Assembly (NCBI RefSeq): GCF_910589235.1
Contig: NC_060959.1
Span: 310,001-374,000 of the forward strand
DNA from: Vespa crabro
Lineage: Eukaryota; Arthropoda; Insecta; Hymenoptera; Vespidae
Direction of reading: 5' to 3'
Length of the DNA stretch: 64,000 bases
Every line of letters starts with the position of its first letter. Positions within the stretch are counted from its first letter, which is position 1. The translations under genes and the position numbers were made by a program. The notes under the pieces are model-generated. The model saw only the letters and a program-made list of their open reading frames with translations, ran no database searches and had not been told where the DNA came from. Positions 54,108 through 64,000 of the stretch are shown here, piece by piece.

Positions 54108-55387
54108 GTTATTATTGTTATTATTGTGATTATTATTGTTACTGTAATCGTTGTAATCGTATTTTTATTATCGTTATTAATGTTAATATCGTAATCGACT
54201 TTATTATTGTTATTACCGTTTTTATCGTTGTTATCATTATTATTCTTGTTATTATAATTGTTATTATCGTTAATATCTTTATTATTATTATTATTATTGT
54301 CTTTATTTTCGTAATTATTCTTATCGGTATTTTATATATTATTATTATTCTTGCTCTAATTATTATTATTATTTTTATCGTTATTATCGTTATTATTGTT
54401 AATATCGTTATTACCGTTCATATTGTAGTTATTATTATCCATATTATCTTTATTATTTTTATTGTTTTTTCGGTATTATCGTTATTATCATTATTATCGT
54501 TATTATTGTTATTAGTGTTATTATTATTACTATTATTATTGTTATTATCTTTATTATTGTTTTTATCAATATTATTATTAATATTTTTGTCGTTATTATC
54601 GTTATTATTTTTATTATTATCATCATTTTTATCTTTATTATCGAAATTATCGTTATTATTACTATTATTATTATCGTTGATATCGTTAATATCGATATTA
54701 TTATTATTATTACAATCGTTATTTTCTCTTTTATTGTTATTATTATTATCTTTATTACCGTTATTATCGTTATTATCGATATTGTTATTATTATTATAAC
54801 TTTATTATAGTGATTATCGCTATTATTAATATTATTATTATCGTTATTATATTTATAAACGTTATTATTGTCATTATTGTAGTTATTATTGTTACTAACG
54901 TTAATATCGTTATTATTGTTTTTATTATTATTATTTTTATTATTATCGTTATTATCGTTTTTATCAATGTTATCGCTACTGTTGTTATTATTATTATAGT
55001 TATTATAGTTATTATTATTATTATTTTTATCGATATTAGCTTCTTAATTGTTATTATTATTATTATTATTATCGTCATTATCATTATTATCGTTATTATC
55101 TTTATTATCGTTATTTTGTTTTTATTATTATTATTATTATCGTTAATATCGTTATTATGCCTATTATTATTATCGTTATATTAATTATTATCTGCATTAA
55201 TTCCATTATTATTAACGTTATCATCGTTATTATCGTTTTTATCGTTTTTATTATTATTTCTATTATCGCTATTATCGTTATTATTATTATCGTTATTTTC
55301 GTCATTATCATTATAATTGTTATAATTATTATTTTCGCCATTATCGTTATTATTGATATTAATATTATTGTTATTATCATTATAATC
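54108..55387 (+). repeat. TTA-based simple repeat with TCG triplets, left segment (1.28 kb)
   Basis: The strand shown is built from TTA triplets with frequent TCG, TTG, ATA and GTT variants, often as TTATTATCG or longer TTA runs ended by TCG. It begins directly after the truncated last monomer (CTCGTTCAATTTT) and runs to the retrotransposon. Three-base register is kept over long stretches, so all frames read as Ile/Val, Leu/Ser or Tyr/Arg on one strand and Ile/Thr or Asn/Asp on the other. These apparent proteins are repeat artefacts. No gene, promoter or RNA is visible here. Confidence 0.95.
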
Positions 55388-55501
55388 AGGGTAATCTCAA
55401 TAGGAGCAGGACCTTGCACCTCCCTCTAAACCAGCTCCGCTCTGAGAAACAAGCTGATATCGTTTTAATCAGCGTACAATATCAGGACACAGCAGGACTA
55501 G

Positions 55502-56647
55502 GATTGTACGCAGACGAATTGGTCACCGCTGCCATTTGGATCCCAGATTGCTGACAAATACATGTGTCCGATCAAGGATCCGGTTGCGTATACGTTTGGG
55601 TGAGACACAACTCGACGACTTACATCAGTGTATATCTCACCCCAAACGACACGAATGGGGCACAGCTGCTGCTTAACCAGGTCATGCGCAGAGTCATCAC
55701 CTGGATGGAAGAGTATGGGCTATCCTTAGCAGCCCAGAAAACAGAGATCGTGATACTAACTAAGAAACGCATCAACACCTTGCGCAGCTTCATCGTAGGA
55801 GACGCGACGGTCTAGAATAAGCCGTCCGTCAGGTACCTAGAAGTAATGCTCGATTGCAAATTCAATTACGGAGAGCATATAATAATGGCATCCGACAAGG
55901 CGGCAAATGTAGTATCCACTCTGGGCACACTCATGGCCAATGTCCACAGTCCCTGGCCGTGCATTAGGCGACTACTGATGCGTGCCGCCGATGGAGTGAT
56001 GCTATACGTCGCGGAAGTATGGGCCGAGGCGTTGCGATAAGAGAAATATCGCAAGCGCATAGTCGCGGTACACAAGAGGAGCACTCTCCGAACCGCGTGC
56101 TCCTACAGCACGGTCTCAGAGCCCGCAGTGCTAGTTATCATCGGGGTAATCCCGATCGACCTACTAGCCAAGGAGAGAAAATTCGTCCATCAGCAGAAGC
56201 CCGTTCTGGGGAAGGAGGAGGCATCATAGAAAGCCGGGTCTAACAGCATCGAGACCTGGCAAAGCAGATGGGAGCAGGAACCTATGGGCAGATGGACTGC
56301 CCGATTCAACGGTCGACTTGACAACTCGATAAACCGAATGGCGGGTGAGGTAAATTTCTACCTCACCCAATTCTTAACATGGCATGGCCAGTTCCTCTCC
56401 TTCCTCGCAAAAATGGGAAAAGTAGCAGACGGCAACTGCCCCTATGGGGATTCGATCAAAGAAGATGCACACCACACGTTCTTCATATGTACCCGGTGGA
56501 GCGCCGAATGACTTGCCTTAGCTTGGGGACATCTCGCTGGACAACAATGTCGAGAAAATGCTGCGAGGGCAGAAGATGTGGAACAGGGTAGCCTGTTACG
56601 TGAGGGAAATCTTTCGCAAGAAGAAAATGGTTATGGATGGCCCATAG
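55502..56647 (+). pseudogene. R1-like ORF2 remnant (reverse transcriptase end plus C-terminal zinc-knuckle region)
   Basis: A YADE tetrapeptide at 55,508-55,519, in the frame starting at 55,502, corresponds to the YADD catalytic motif of non-LTR reverse transcriptases, with Glu for the second Asp. This frame stops at 55,553. From 55,564 a second frame continues to 56,511, broken by in-frame stops at 55,813 (TAG), 56,038 (TAA), 56,227 (TAG) and 56,509 (TGA). It holds a helix ending WMEEYGL, the conserved KTE at about 55,738-55,746, and the region reading VWAEALR (56,017-56,037), which resembles the YGAPVWAEAL-type motif of insect R1 proteins. A Cys (56,437) and an H-x4-C (56,473-56,490) recall the C-terminal CCHC motif, with the expected second Cys not present. 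A further frame shift near 56,510-56,525 leads to a Lys/Arg-rich end with a stop at 56,645. Residue losses and five stops make it non-functional. Confidence 0.83.
55593..55648. other. Inverted repeat inside the RT remnant
   Basis: CGTTTGGGTGAGA (55,593-55,605) is complementary to TCTCACCCCAAACG (55,635-55,648), with one extra C in the right arm, around a 29-nt loop. It falls where recognisable reverse transcriptase sequence is lost, between the YADE motif and the downstream WM-containing helix. That interval is about 65 codons, against roughly 30-35 that I expect in R1-type proteins. A small insertion of about 100 bp is possible; chance is not excluded. Confidence 0.5.
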
Positions 56648-56950
56648 ACGTGCCACCAACGTTGCTCCAGGTTCCTGCCACTTAGAACCGAATGAGAGAG
56701 ACCAGTTTAGAGAGATGAGGCAGTGGTGTCATCCTGAAGTAATGCTACAATGCGGTGCAGGGATGGTTTCACTATGCCACTAGGATGGAAATGTGTTTAG
56801 TCGGTAGTGTCTATTCCAACGATGAGCCCGACACTCCAGGGACTATAACGGTGGACCCAAATGGTAAAGGGTTCCTCTAGCGGGCAGGGACCCTAGGTCA
56901 GTGCGTAAAAATTGGCATTCACAGACCGTCAAAAAAAAATAAAAAAAAAA
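56648..56950 (+). other. 3' non-coding segment and A-rich tail of the R1-like element
   Basis: After the last stop at 56,645-56,647 about 280 bp of non-repetitive, moderately GC-rich sequence has no convincing open frame, then an A9-T-A10 tail. This fits the 3' UTR and tail of a non-LTR element. The tail abuts TTATC, the start of the resumed simple repeat. No polyadenylation hexamer AATAAA lies immediately upstream of the tail; the tail itself contains AATAAA. Confidence 0.7.
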
Positions 56951-58175
56951 TTATCTTTATTAACATTATTATCGCTATGATCGTTATTGTTGTTATAAGT
57001 TTTTCATTACCACTATTAATAACTTTATTATCCTTATTATTAATATTATAAATATCATTAATACCGTTATTATAGATATTATCGTTATTATTGTTATTAT
57101 CGTTATTATCGTTACAATCGTTATTATTGTTAATACTATAATTTTTTCAAATATAATCGCTATTATAGTAATAATTCATATTATTATTATTATTATCGAT
57201 ATTATCAGTATTATCGTTATTATCGTAATTATTGATATTATTCTTATAGTTATTATCGTCTTTATCGGTATTATTATTATTCATATTATTATTACCGTTA
57301 TTATCACTAACATTGCTATTATTATTATCGTTACTATCTAATTATCGTTATTATTTTTATTATAATCGTTACTATCGTTATTATAGTTATTATTAACATA
57401 ATTATTATTGTTATTTTCGTTACTATTATTATCGTTATTATCGTTAATATCGCTATTATAATTATTATTATTATCGTCATTATCGAAATTATTATAATCG
57501 TTAATATCGTTAGTATTGTAATTATTATTACTATTATTATCGTTATATCGTTACTATTGATATAATTATTATCGTTATTATCGTAATTATCGCTATTAAT
57601 TTTATTATTATTATCGTTATTGTCGTTATTATCGTTATTATTATTATTATTATTTACATTCTTAATATTGTTATTGATACTATAGATGTTATTATTATGA
57701 TTATCGTTATTATCGTTATTACAGTTATTATTATTATTATTACCTTTATTATCAATATTATAGTTATTGTTCTTATTATTATTAATATTATTAACGTCAT
57801 TATCGTTATATTTGTTATTGTTGTTTTTATTATAACTTTTATTATCGATATTAACGTTATTATTGTTATTTTTATATTATTATCTTTTTTATCGTTATTA
57901 TCGTTATTAGCGTTATTATCGTTATTATTGTTATTATTATTACTATTTTTATTATTACCTTTTTTACCAATATTCTCATTAAAATCGTTATTATTACTAT
58001 TATCGTCATTATTTATTATTATTGCTATTATTATCGTTATTACGTTTACTATTGTTATTATTATTATATGTATATTCTACTGTTAATATTGTTATTATAT
58101 TTATTATTATCATTATAATTATTGTTATTGTCATTACTATCGTTATAATTGTAAGAGTCATTATCGTAATAATCG

Positions 58176-58202
58176 TTATTATTATTATTATTATTATTAT
58201 TA
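58176..58202 (+). repeat. Pure (TTA)9 microsatellite run
   Basis: Nine uninterrupted TTA units within the impure array, ending at TCCG. Pure runs are the segments most prone to slippage and the likely seeds from which the impure array expanded. Confidence 0.9.
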
Positions 58203-61200
58203 TCCGTATTATGGCTATTATAGATATCATTGTTATTAATTTTATTATTATTATCATTATTATAATTATTATCGTTATTTATGTTATTATCTATTTTATA
58301 GTTAATATTATTATCGGTATAATCGCTATTATAGTTTTATCAATATAACTATTATTATTATTACCGTTATTAACGTTAATATCGTTATTAGTATTATTAT
58401 TATTATCGTTATTATCGTTACTATCGATATTATCGTCATTATTATCATTATTATCATAACTATCATCATTATCGTTATTCCTGTTATTATTATTAATATC
58501 ATTATTAACGTTATTATTGATATTATTATTGTCGTTATTACCGTTATTATCGTTAATATCCTTAATACCTTTATATTATTATTATCGTTATTATAATTTC
58601 CTATTTTTATTATTATTATCGATGTTATCGTTATTATCGTTAATATTTTTATTATTATAATCGTTATTATCGTTATTATCGTTATTTATGTTACAATTAT
58701 TACTATCATTATCTTTATTAACGTCATTATTGTTATTATTATAATCGTTATTACCTTTTCTTCCGTTAATCTTATTAATATTATCGTTATAATAGTTACT
58801 ATCATTATTATTGTTATTATTGATATTATTGTTATTATTATTATCGCTATTATCGTTGTTATCGTCATTATCGTTTTCATTGTTATTATTATTATAACCG
58901 CTATTATCGTTATTATTATTGATATTATTATTGTTATTATCGTTAAAATTGTTATTATTAATACCGATGTTATGGATATTATCGTTATTATTTTTATAAT
59001 TATTATCGTTATATACGATATTATTGTTTATATCAATATTATTATTATTACCGTCCTTATCGTTATTATTGCTATTATCCTTATTATCGACATTATAATT
59101 AGTATTATCGTTATTATCGTTGTCATCGTTAACTTCGATATTATCGTTATTATTATTATTATTATTATTATGGTTATAATCGTTATTATAGTTATTATTG
59201 ATGTTATAAATATCAATGTTATCGTTATTATTATTATTGTAGTTATTATTATCATCATTATTACTATCATTATCGTTATTATCGTTATTATTATTTTTAT
59301 TATTATTAATGTTATTATTATTATTAATATTATCTTAATTATCGTTAATATTGTAATTATTATTAATATTTCTATTATTATCTTTATTACGATTATTATC
59401 ATTAATATCGTTTTTATTTTTATTATCGTTAATATTGTTGTTATAATTACTATTATTATCGATATTATCGCTATTATTGTTAGAATTATTATTACTACTA
59501 TCGTTATTATTATTATTAAAATTATCGATATTATCATTATTACCGTTATTATTGTCATTATAATTATTATTGTGATCGTAATTAACGTTATTTTTATTAT
59601 GATTATGACCGATAGAATCGTTATTATCGATATTATCGTTACTTTCGATATTATCGTTATTATTATTATTATTATCTTTATTATCGATATTAATATTATC
59701 TTGAAAGTCAATATTATCGTTAATAACGTTATTATCGTTATTATTATTATTATTATCGATATTATCATTATTATCGTTGTTATCGTTATAAGTGTTTTTA
59801 TTGTTACTGATATTTTCGTTATTATAGTTATTATCGTTGTTATCGTTATTATTGTTATTATTGTTTACGTTATTTCGGTTATTATCGTTATTATTGTTAT
59901 TATTTTTGTTATTATTGTTATAATTAGTATTATTGTTAACATTATTATTGTTATTATCGAACGTTTTTCCAATTTTTATCGTTATTATTCCTATTATTAT
60001 TATTATTATAATCGTTGTAATCATTATTATCGATATTATCTTTACTATTGTTATGACTGTTATTATTATTATCGTTATTATCGTTGGTGTCGTTATTATA
60101 TTATTTATTATGATCTTCATTTTCGTTATTATCTTTATCATCGTGATTATAGCTATTATCGTTCTACTATTATTATTATTATTATCGTTATTATCGCTAT
60201 TATTAGTATTATTATTTTCGTTGTTATCGTTATTATTATTATTATTATTGTCCTTATCATCGTTCTTATCATTATTTTCTTTATTACCGTTATAATCATT
60301 ATTTTTATTGCTATAAATATCGTCATTTTCCTTCTATCGGTATTATTATTACTTTTACTATCGTTATTAACATAATTATTGTTATTTTTTTATCGTTGTT
60401 ATCGTTATTAAAGTTATTATTGTTTTTATTGTTATTATTACAACTATTATTATCGTTATTATCGTTATTGTCATTATTATTATTATTATCATTATTATTT
60501 TTATCGTTTTTATCGTTATTAGCGTTATTTTCACTCTTATCTTATTATTATTGTTATTATTATCGATATTATCATTAATATTATTATTACTATATATATA
60601 ATTACCTTTATTATCGTTCATATTATTATCAATATTAACAATATTATCTTTATTATTTTTATTATTATTATCGATGGTATAATTATTAGCCTTATTATCG
60701 TTATTATTATTATTGTTATTATTAATAATATTTTTACCGTAATGATCGTTATTATAATTATTATCGAAATTATTGTTAATACTATTACTTCTATTATCAT
60801 AATTAGCGTTATTATTCTTATTATTATTATCGTTATTATATTTATAAACGTTATTTTGCTATCATTACTATTATTATTATGGTTATTATCTATATTTTTG
60901 TTATTGTTATTATTGTCATTTTCGTTATTATTATTATCTTTATTATTGTTATTAGAGAAGTTATAGTAATCATTAATATTCTTTTAATCGTAATTATCGT
61001 TATTATTGTAAATATTATTGTCGATATTATCGTTATTATCGTTATTATATTTATCGTTATTTTCGTTATTATTGTTATTATCGGTATTAATGTTACTATT
61101 ACTAGTATTATAAACGCTATTAACGTTATTAACGTTATTATTATTATAATTATAATTATTATCGTTATTATCGTTATAATTTTTATTATTATTAATATTT

Positions 61201-61777
61201 TTATCTTTATTATCATTATTAACGTTATTATCTTTTTTATTGTTTTTATTAATATATTTATTAACGTTATTGTAGCTATTTTCGTCATTATTATTATTAT
61301 TACTAACGTTATTATTGTTATTATCATTATTACTATTATTATTATTATCGTTATTATCAAAATTATTGTCATTATTATTTCCGTTATTATCGTTATTATC
61401 ATTATTATTATTATTAGTGGTATCGTTATTATTTTCATTAACATTATTTATGTTAATATTATTATCGCTATTTTCGTTATTATCGTTATTATTGTAATTA
61501 ATATTATCCCTATGATCGTTATCATTGTTATTATTAGAATTATGATCGTCATTGTCGTTTTTATCGCTAATATAATTAGTATTGTTATTATTATTATATT
61601 TATTACCTCTTATTACCGTTATTATCGAAATTCATATTAATATTATTACCTTTACTATCGTTATTATCGTTATTATAATTATTATTATTATCGCTACAAT
61701 CGATATTATTGTTCATATTATTATTTTTTTCGGCATTATAATTTTTATTGTTATTATGGTTATTATTGTTATAATCG

Positions 61778-61805
61778 TTATTATTATTATTATTATTATT
61801 ATTAT
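61778..61805 (+). repeat. Pure (TTA)9 microsatellite run
   Basis: About nine uninterrupted TTA units following ATAATCG and ending at TTTCATT. It is flanked by impure TTA/TCG triplets. Confidence 0.85.
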
Positions 61806-63824
61806 TTTCATTATTAACGTTATATCATTAGTATCTTCATCATTATTATTATTATCATCGTTATAATCGTATGTATCGTTATTATCGTCATTATTGCTAT
61901 TTCTAATATTAATAATATCGTCATTATCGATATTATCGATAATATTGTTATTATTATTATCTTTTTTATCGTTTTAATTGTTAAAATTAATATTGTTTTT
62001 ATTATTTGTGTTATTATCGATATTATCATAATTATCGTTATTATTGTTGTTATTATTATCGTTATTAAGGACATTATCGTAATTATCGTTATTAATTTTA
62101 TTATAACTATAGTTATTATCGTTCTTATCCTCATTATCGTTAATATTTTTATTATTAATATCGTTTTTAACGTTATATTGTAATTATCAATTTTATTATT
62201 ACTATTATTATCGTTATTATCGTTATTATCCTTAATAGTATTATTATTATTATCGTTATTATCGTTATTACTAATATTATTATTATTATTACTAACGTTA
62301 TTATCGTTTTTATCGTTATGTTGTTATTATTATATATTATTCTTTTCATAATTATCGTTATTATTGTTATTGTTGTTATTATCCCTATTATGATTATCGT
62401 TAATAATGTCATCATGGTCATTATTGCTATTAGTTTTATTATAATCATTATCATTATTATCGTTATTATGCGATATTATTGTTTTCGTTATTATTGTTAT
62501 TATCTTTATTATTATTATCATCATTAATATTCTTTTTGTCATTATTAGTTTCGTTATTATGGTTAATATTGATAGTAATATTAACGTAATTATCGTTGAT
62601 ATCGTTATTAGCGTTATTATTGTTTCAATTATTATTATTATTGTTCCAATTGATATTATTGTTATTATTATTATCGATATTATCCTTATTATCGTTATTA
62701 TTGATATTATTATTATCGTTATTATCGTTTTTATCGTTCTTATTTTAATTAATTTAACCGCTATTATCGTTATTATCGTTATTATCATTATACTTGTTAT
62801 CGTTTTTATTGTTATTATCATTCTTTTCATAATTAATATTATTATTATCGATATTATTGTTAATTTTGTTATTATTACTTTCGATATTATCGTTATTATC
62901 GTTATTATTATTATCCTTATTTTCTATATAATCATTATTATCTTTATTATTACTATTATTATTATTGTTATTATCATTATCAGCGTTATAATCGTTTTTA
63001 CCAATTATTATTAATATTATTTTTATTGTCGTTAGTATCGTTATTATCGTTGATACAATTATTATCGTTATTATTATTATTATTATCTAAATTATAGTTA
63101 ATTGTGTAGTTATTATTATCGACATTATCGTTATCCTTATTATTATTTTCGTTAGCATCGTAATTATCGTTATTGTCGATATAATTGTTATTATTGTTAT
63201 TATTTTTATCGTTATTATCGTTATTATTGTTATTATTATTATCGCTATTATTGTTAATATCGTTATTATCTTTTTTTTTGTTATTATTATAATCGCTATT
63301 ATTGTAATTTTCGTTAGTATCGTTATTATTTTTATTACTATTGTCGTCATTATAGTTATTATCGTTATTACTTAACCTTATTATCGATATTATTATTATA
63401 TTTATTATTACCGTTATTTTCGATGTTATCATTATTATAGTCAATATTACCTTCGTTATTATCGTAATAATCGCTGTTATAGTTATTATTGTTATTGATA
63501 TTATCGATATTATTGTTATATTTATTATTATTATTATAGATATTTTCATTAATAACATTATTATAGAATTTATAGTTTTAACTATTAACGTTACTATCGC
63601 TCTTATTAATATTATTATTATCGATATTATGGTTATTATCGTTATAATTATTATTATTATTATTATAATTATTATAGTTATTATTGTTATTATTGTAATT
63701 ATTATTATCGATTATATCGTTATTATCATTATTACCGTTATTATTATTAATATTATTCTTATCATAATCTTTTTTATTGTTAATATTGTGGTGATTATTA
63801 TTGTTATTATTTTGGTGATTATTA

Positions 63825-63827
<3 letters not shown>

Positions 63828-63857
<30 letters not shown>
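63828..63857 (+). repeat. Pure (TTA)10 microsatellite run
   Basis: Ten uninterrupted TTA units, the longest pure run that I noticed, ending in TATTATTATTATC. It lies in the last 200 bp of the window, where interruptions by TCG are fewer. Confidence 0.88.
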
Positions 63858-63860
<3 letters not shown>

Positions 63861-64000
63861 TATTATTATCATCATTATCGTTATTATTATTAATATTAAT
63901 CTTATCAAAACCGTAATTATTGTTATAATTGTGGTGTATATTATTGTTACTATTATTATTATTATCATTATTATCGTCATTATCGTTATTATTATTAATA

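Larger units (their letters stand above)
55388..56950 (+). mobile_element. Degenerate, 5'-truncated R1-clade-like non-LTR retrotransposon
   Basis: An island of about 1.56 kb with balanced base composition sits inside the AT-rich simple repeat. It encodes, in pieces, the end of a reverse transcriptase and the C-terminal region of an R1-type ORF2, followed by a non-coding 3' segment and an A-rich tail (A9, T, A10 at 56,931-56,950). The upstream ORF1, endonuclease and most of the reverse transcriptase are absent, the usual outcome of 5' truncation during target-primed reverse transcription. The insertion points are about 55,388 (after TTATAATC) and 56,950 (before TTATC). A target-site duplication cannot be judged because both flanks are the same repeat. 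Stops and frameshifts show it is long dead. R1 clade is inferred from the WAEALR-type segment and the C-terminal Cys/His motif. Confidence 0.85.
56951..64000 (+). repeat. TTA-based simple repeat with TCG triplets, right segment (7.05 kb, open-ended)
   Basis: Same composition and strand as 54,108-55,387, so the two were presumably one array before the retrotransposon arrived. TTATTATCG, TTATTATTG, GTTATTATCG and pure TTA runs alternate irregularly; there is no fixed higher-order period that I can see. The register of three is kept for about 1 kb at a time (for example 58,972 to about 59,950), giving frames of up to 467 codons of almost only Ile, Val, Asn and Thr or their frame equivalents. No gene, RNA or other element was found in this stretch. 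The array continues past the window. Confidence 0.95.

Noticed and set aside
130..54194. Dozens of 61-129 codon frames of similar sequence on both strands (typical start MHFIRSNIYF)
   Set aside because: They are the same stretch of the satellite monomer read again and again. Length varies with single substitutions, frames do not join across the ~341-bp period, both strands are open over the same bases, and no promoter, splice or domain signal accompanies them.
55564..55815. Separate short gene of 83 codons
   Set aside because: Same frame as the following R1-like pieces and interrupted only by stops; its right half is the reverse transcriptase end, so it is part of the pseudogene.
55866..56084. 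72-codon minus-strand frame inside the R1-like element
   Set aside because: Antisense shadow of the recognisable + strand coding remnant.
55370..56965. Target-site duplication flanking the retrotransposon (TTATCATTATAA versus TTATCTTTATTA)
   Set aside because: Both flanks belong to the same TTA/TCG repeat, so a partial match is expected by chance.
58972..60375. 467-codon open frame of mostly Ile and Val, with Tyr/Arg-rich and Leu/Ser-rich ends
   Set aside because: Direct consequence of triplet-phased TTA/TCG repeats. The other strand is also open over long stretches (for example 59,335-60,141), and the composition changes from Ile/Val to Tyr/Arg to Ile/Val to Leu/Ser exactly where the register slips.
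60879..61640. 253-codon hydrophobic frame that could be mistaken for a membrane protein
   Set aside because: Same repeat artefact; residues are almost only Ile, Val, Asn and Thr with no loops, charged caps or conserved pattern.
54108..64000. Origin-like DnaA-box or AT-rich unwinding region (TTATTATCG resembles TTATCCACA)
   Set aside because: The resemblance is only to the AT-rich start of the box, the context is eukaryotic, and the motif is a microsatellite unit.
54108..64000. GATA-factor binding sites on the minus strand (CGATAATAA)
   Set aside because: The consensus WGATAR needs A or T before GATA; most units have C. High counts are explained by repetition alone.

Overview
This window looks like eukaryotic heterochromatin, probably from an arthropod and most likely an insect. 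I found no intact protein-coding gene, RNA gene or CRISPR array. The evidence for an insect is indirect. The only protein-like remnant is a decayed R1-clade non-LTR retrotransposon, a clade best known from arthropods. The DNA is also very AT-rich yet keeps many CpG dinucleotides, as expected where CpG methylation is low. I cannot name the species. Layout: (1) Positions 1 to about 54,107 are one uninterrupted, head-to-tail satellite array with a monomer of about 340-341 bp, roughly 159 copies, all in the same orientation. The left end runs off the window. (2) At about 54,107 the last monomer is cut short and the sequence passes without spacer into an AT-rich simple repeat built on TTA triplets with frequent TCG, TTG and related triplets (TTATTATCG-like). 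(3) At about 55,388-56,950 this simple repeat is interrupted by a 5'-truncated, stop-riddled R1-like element ending in an A-rich tail. (4) The same simple repeat resumes and runs off the right end. Organisation of the satellite: monomers fall into recognisable sequence variants that recur in blocks. I see duplicated blocks at offsets of about 1, 4, 5, 6, 8 and 11 monomers, plus long-range matches at about 34 and 55 monomers. This points to repeated unequal exchange or segmental amplification at several scales rather than one fixed higher-order repeat. The last ~10 kb before the simple repeat carries more private variants than the rest, as expected at an array edge. Each monomer is rich in short inverted repeats and carries a conserved motif resembling a degenerate CENP-B box, so a centromeric or pericentromeric role is possible but not shown. 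The many 60-130 codon reading frames in the satellite, and the hydrophobic or Asn-rich frames of up to 467 codons in the simple repeat, are by-products of repetition and are not annotated as genes. I found no new enzymatic or defence system. The points of interest are the multi-scale repeat structure, the dyad-rich monomer, the triplet-phased microsatellite and the R1-like insertion in it.
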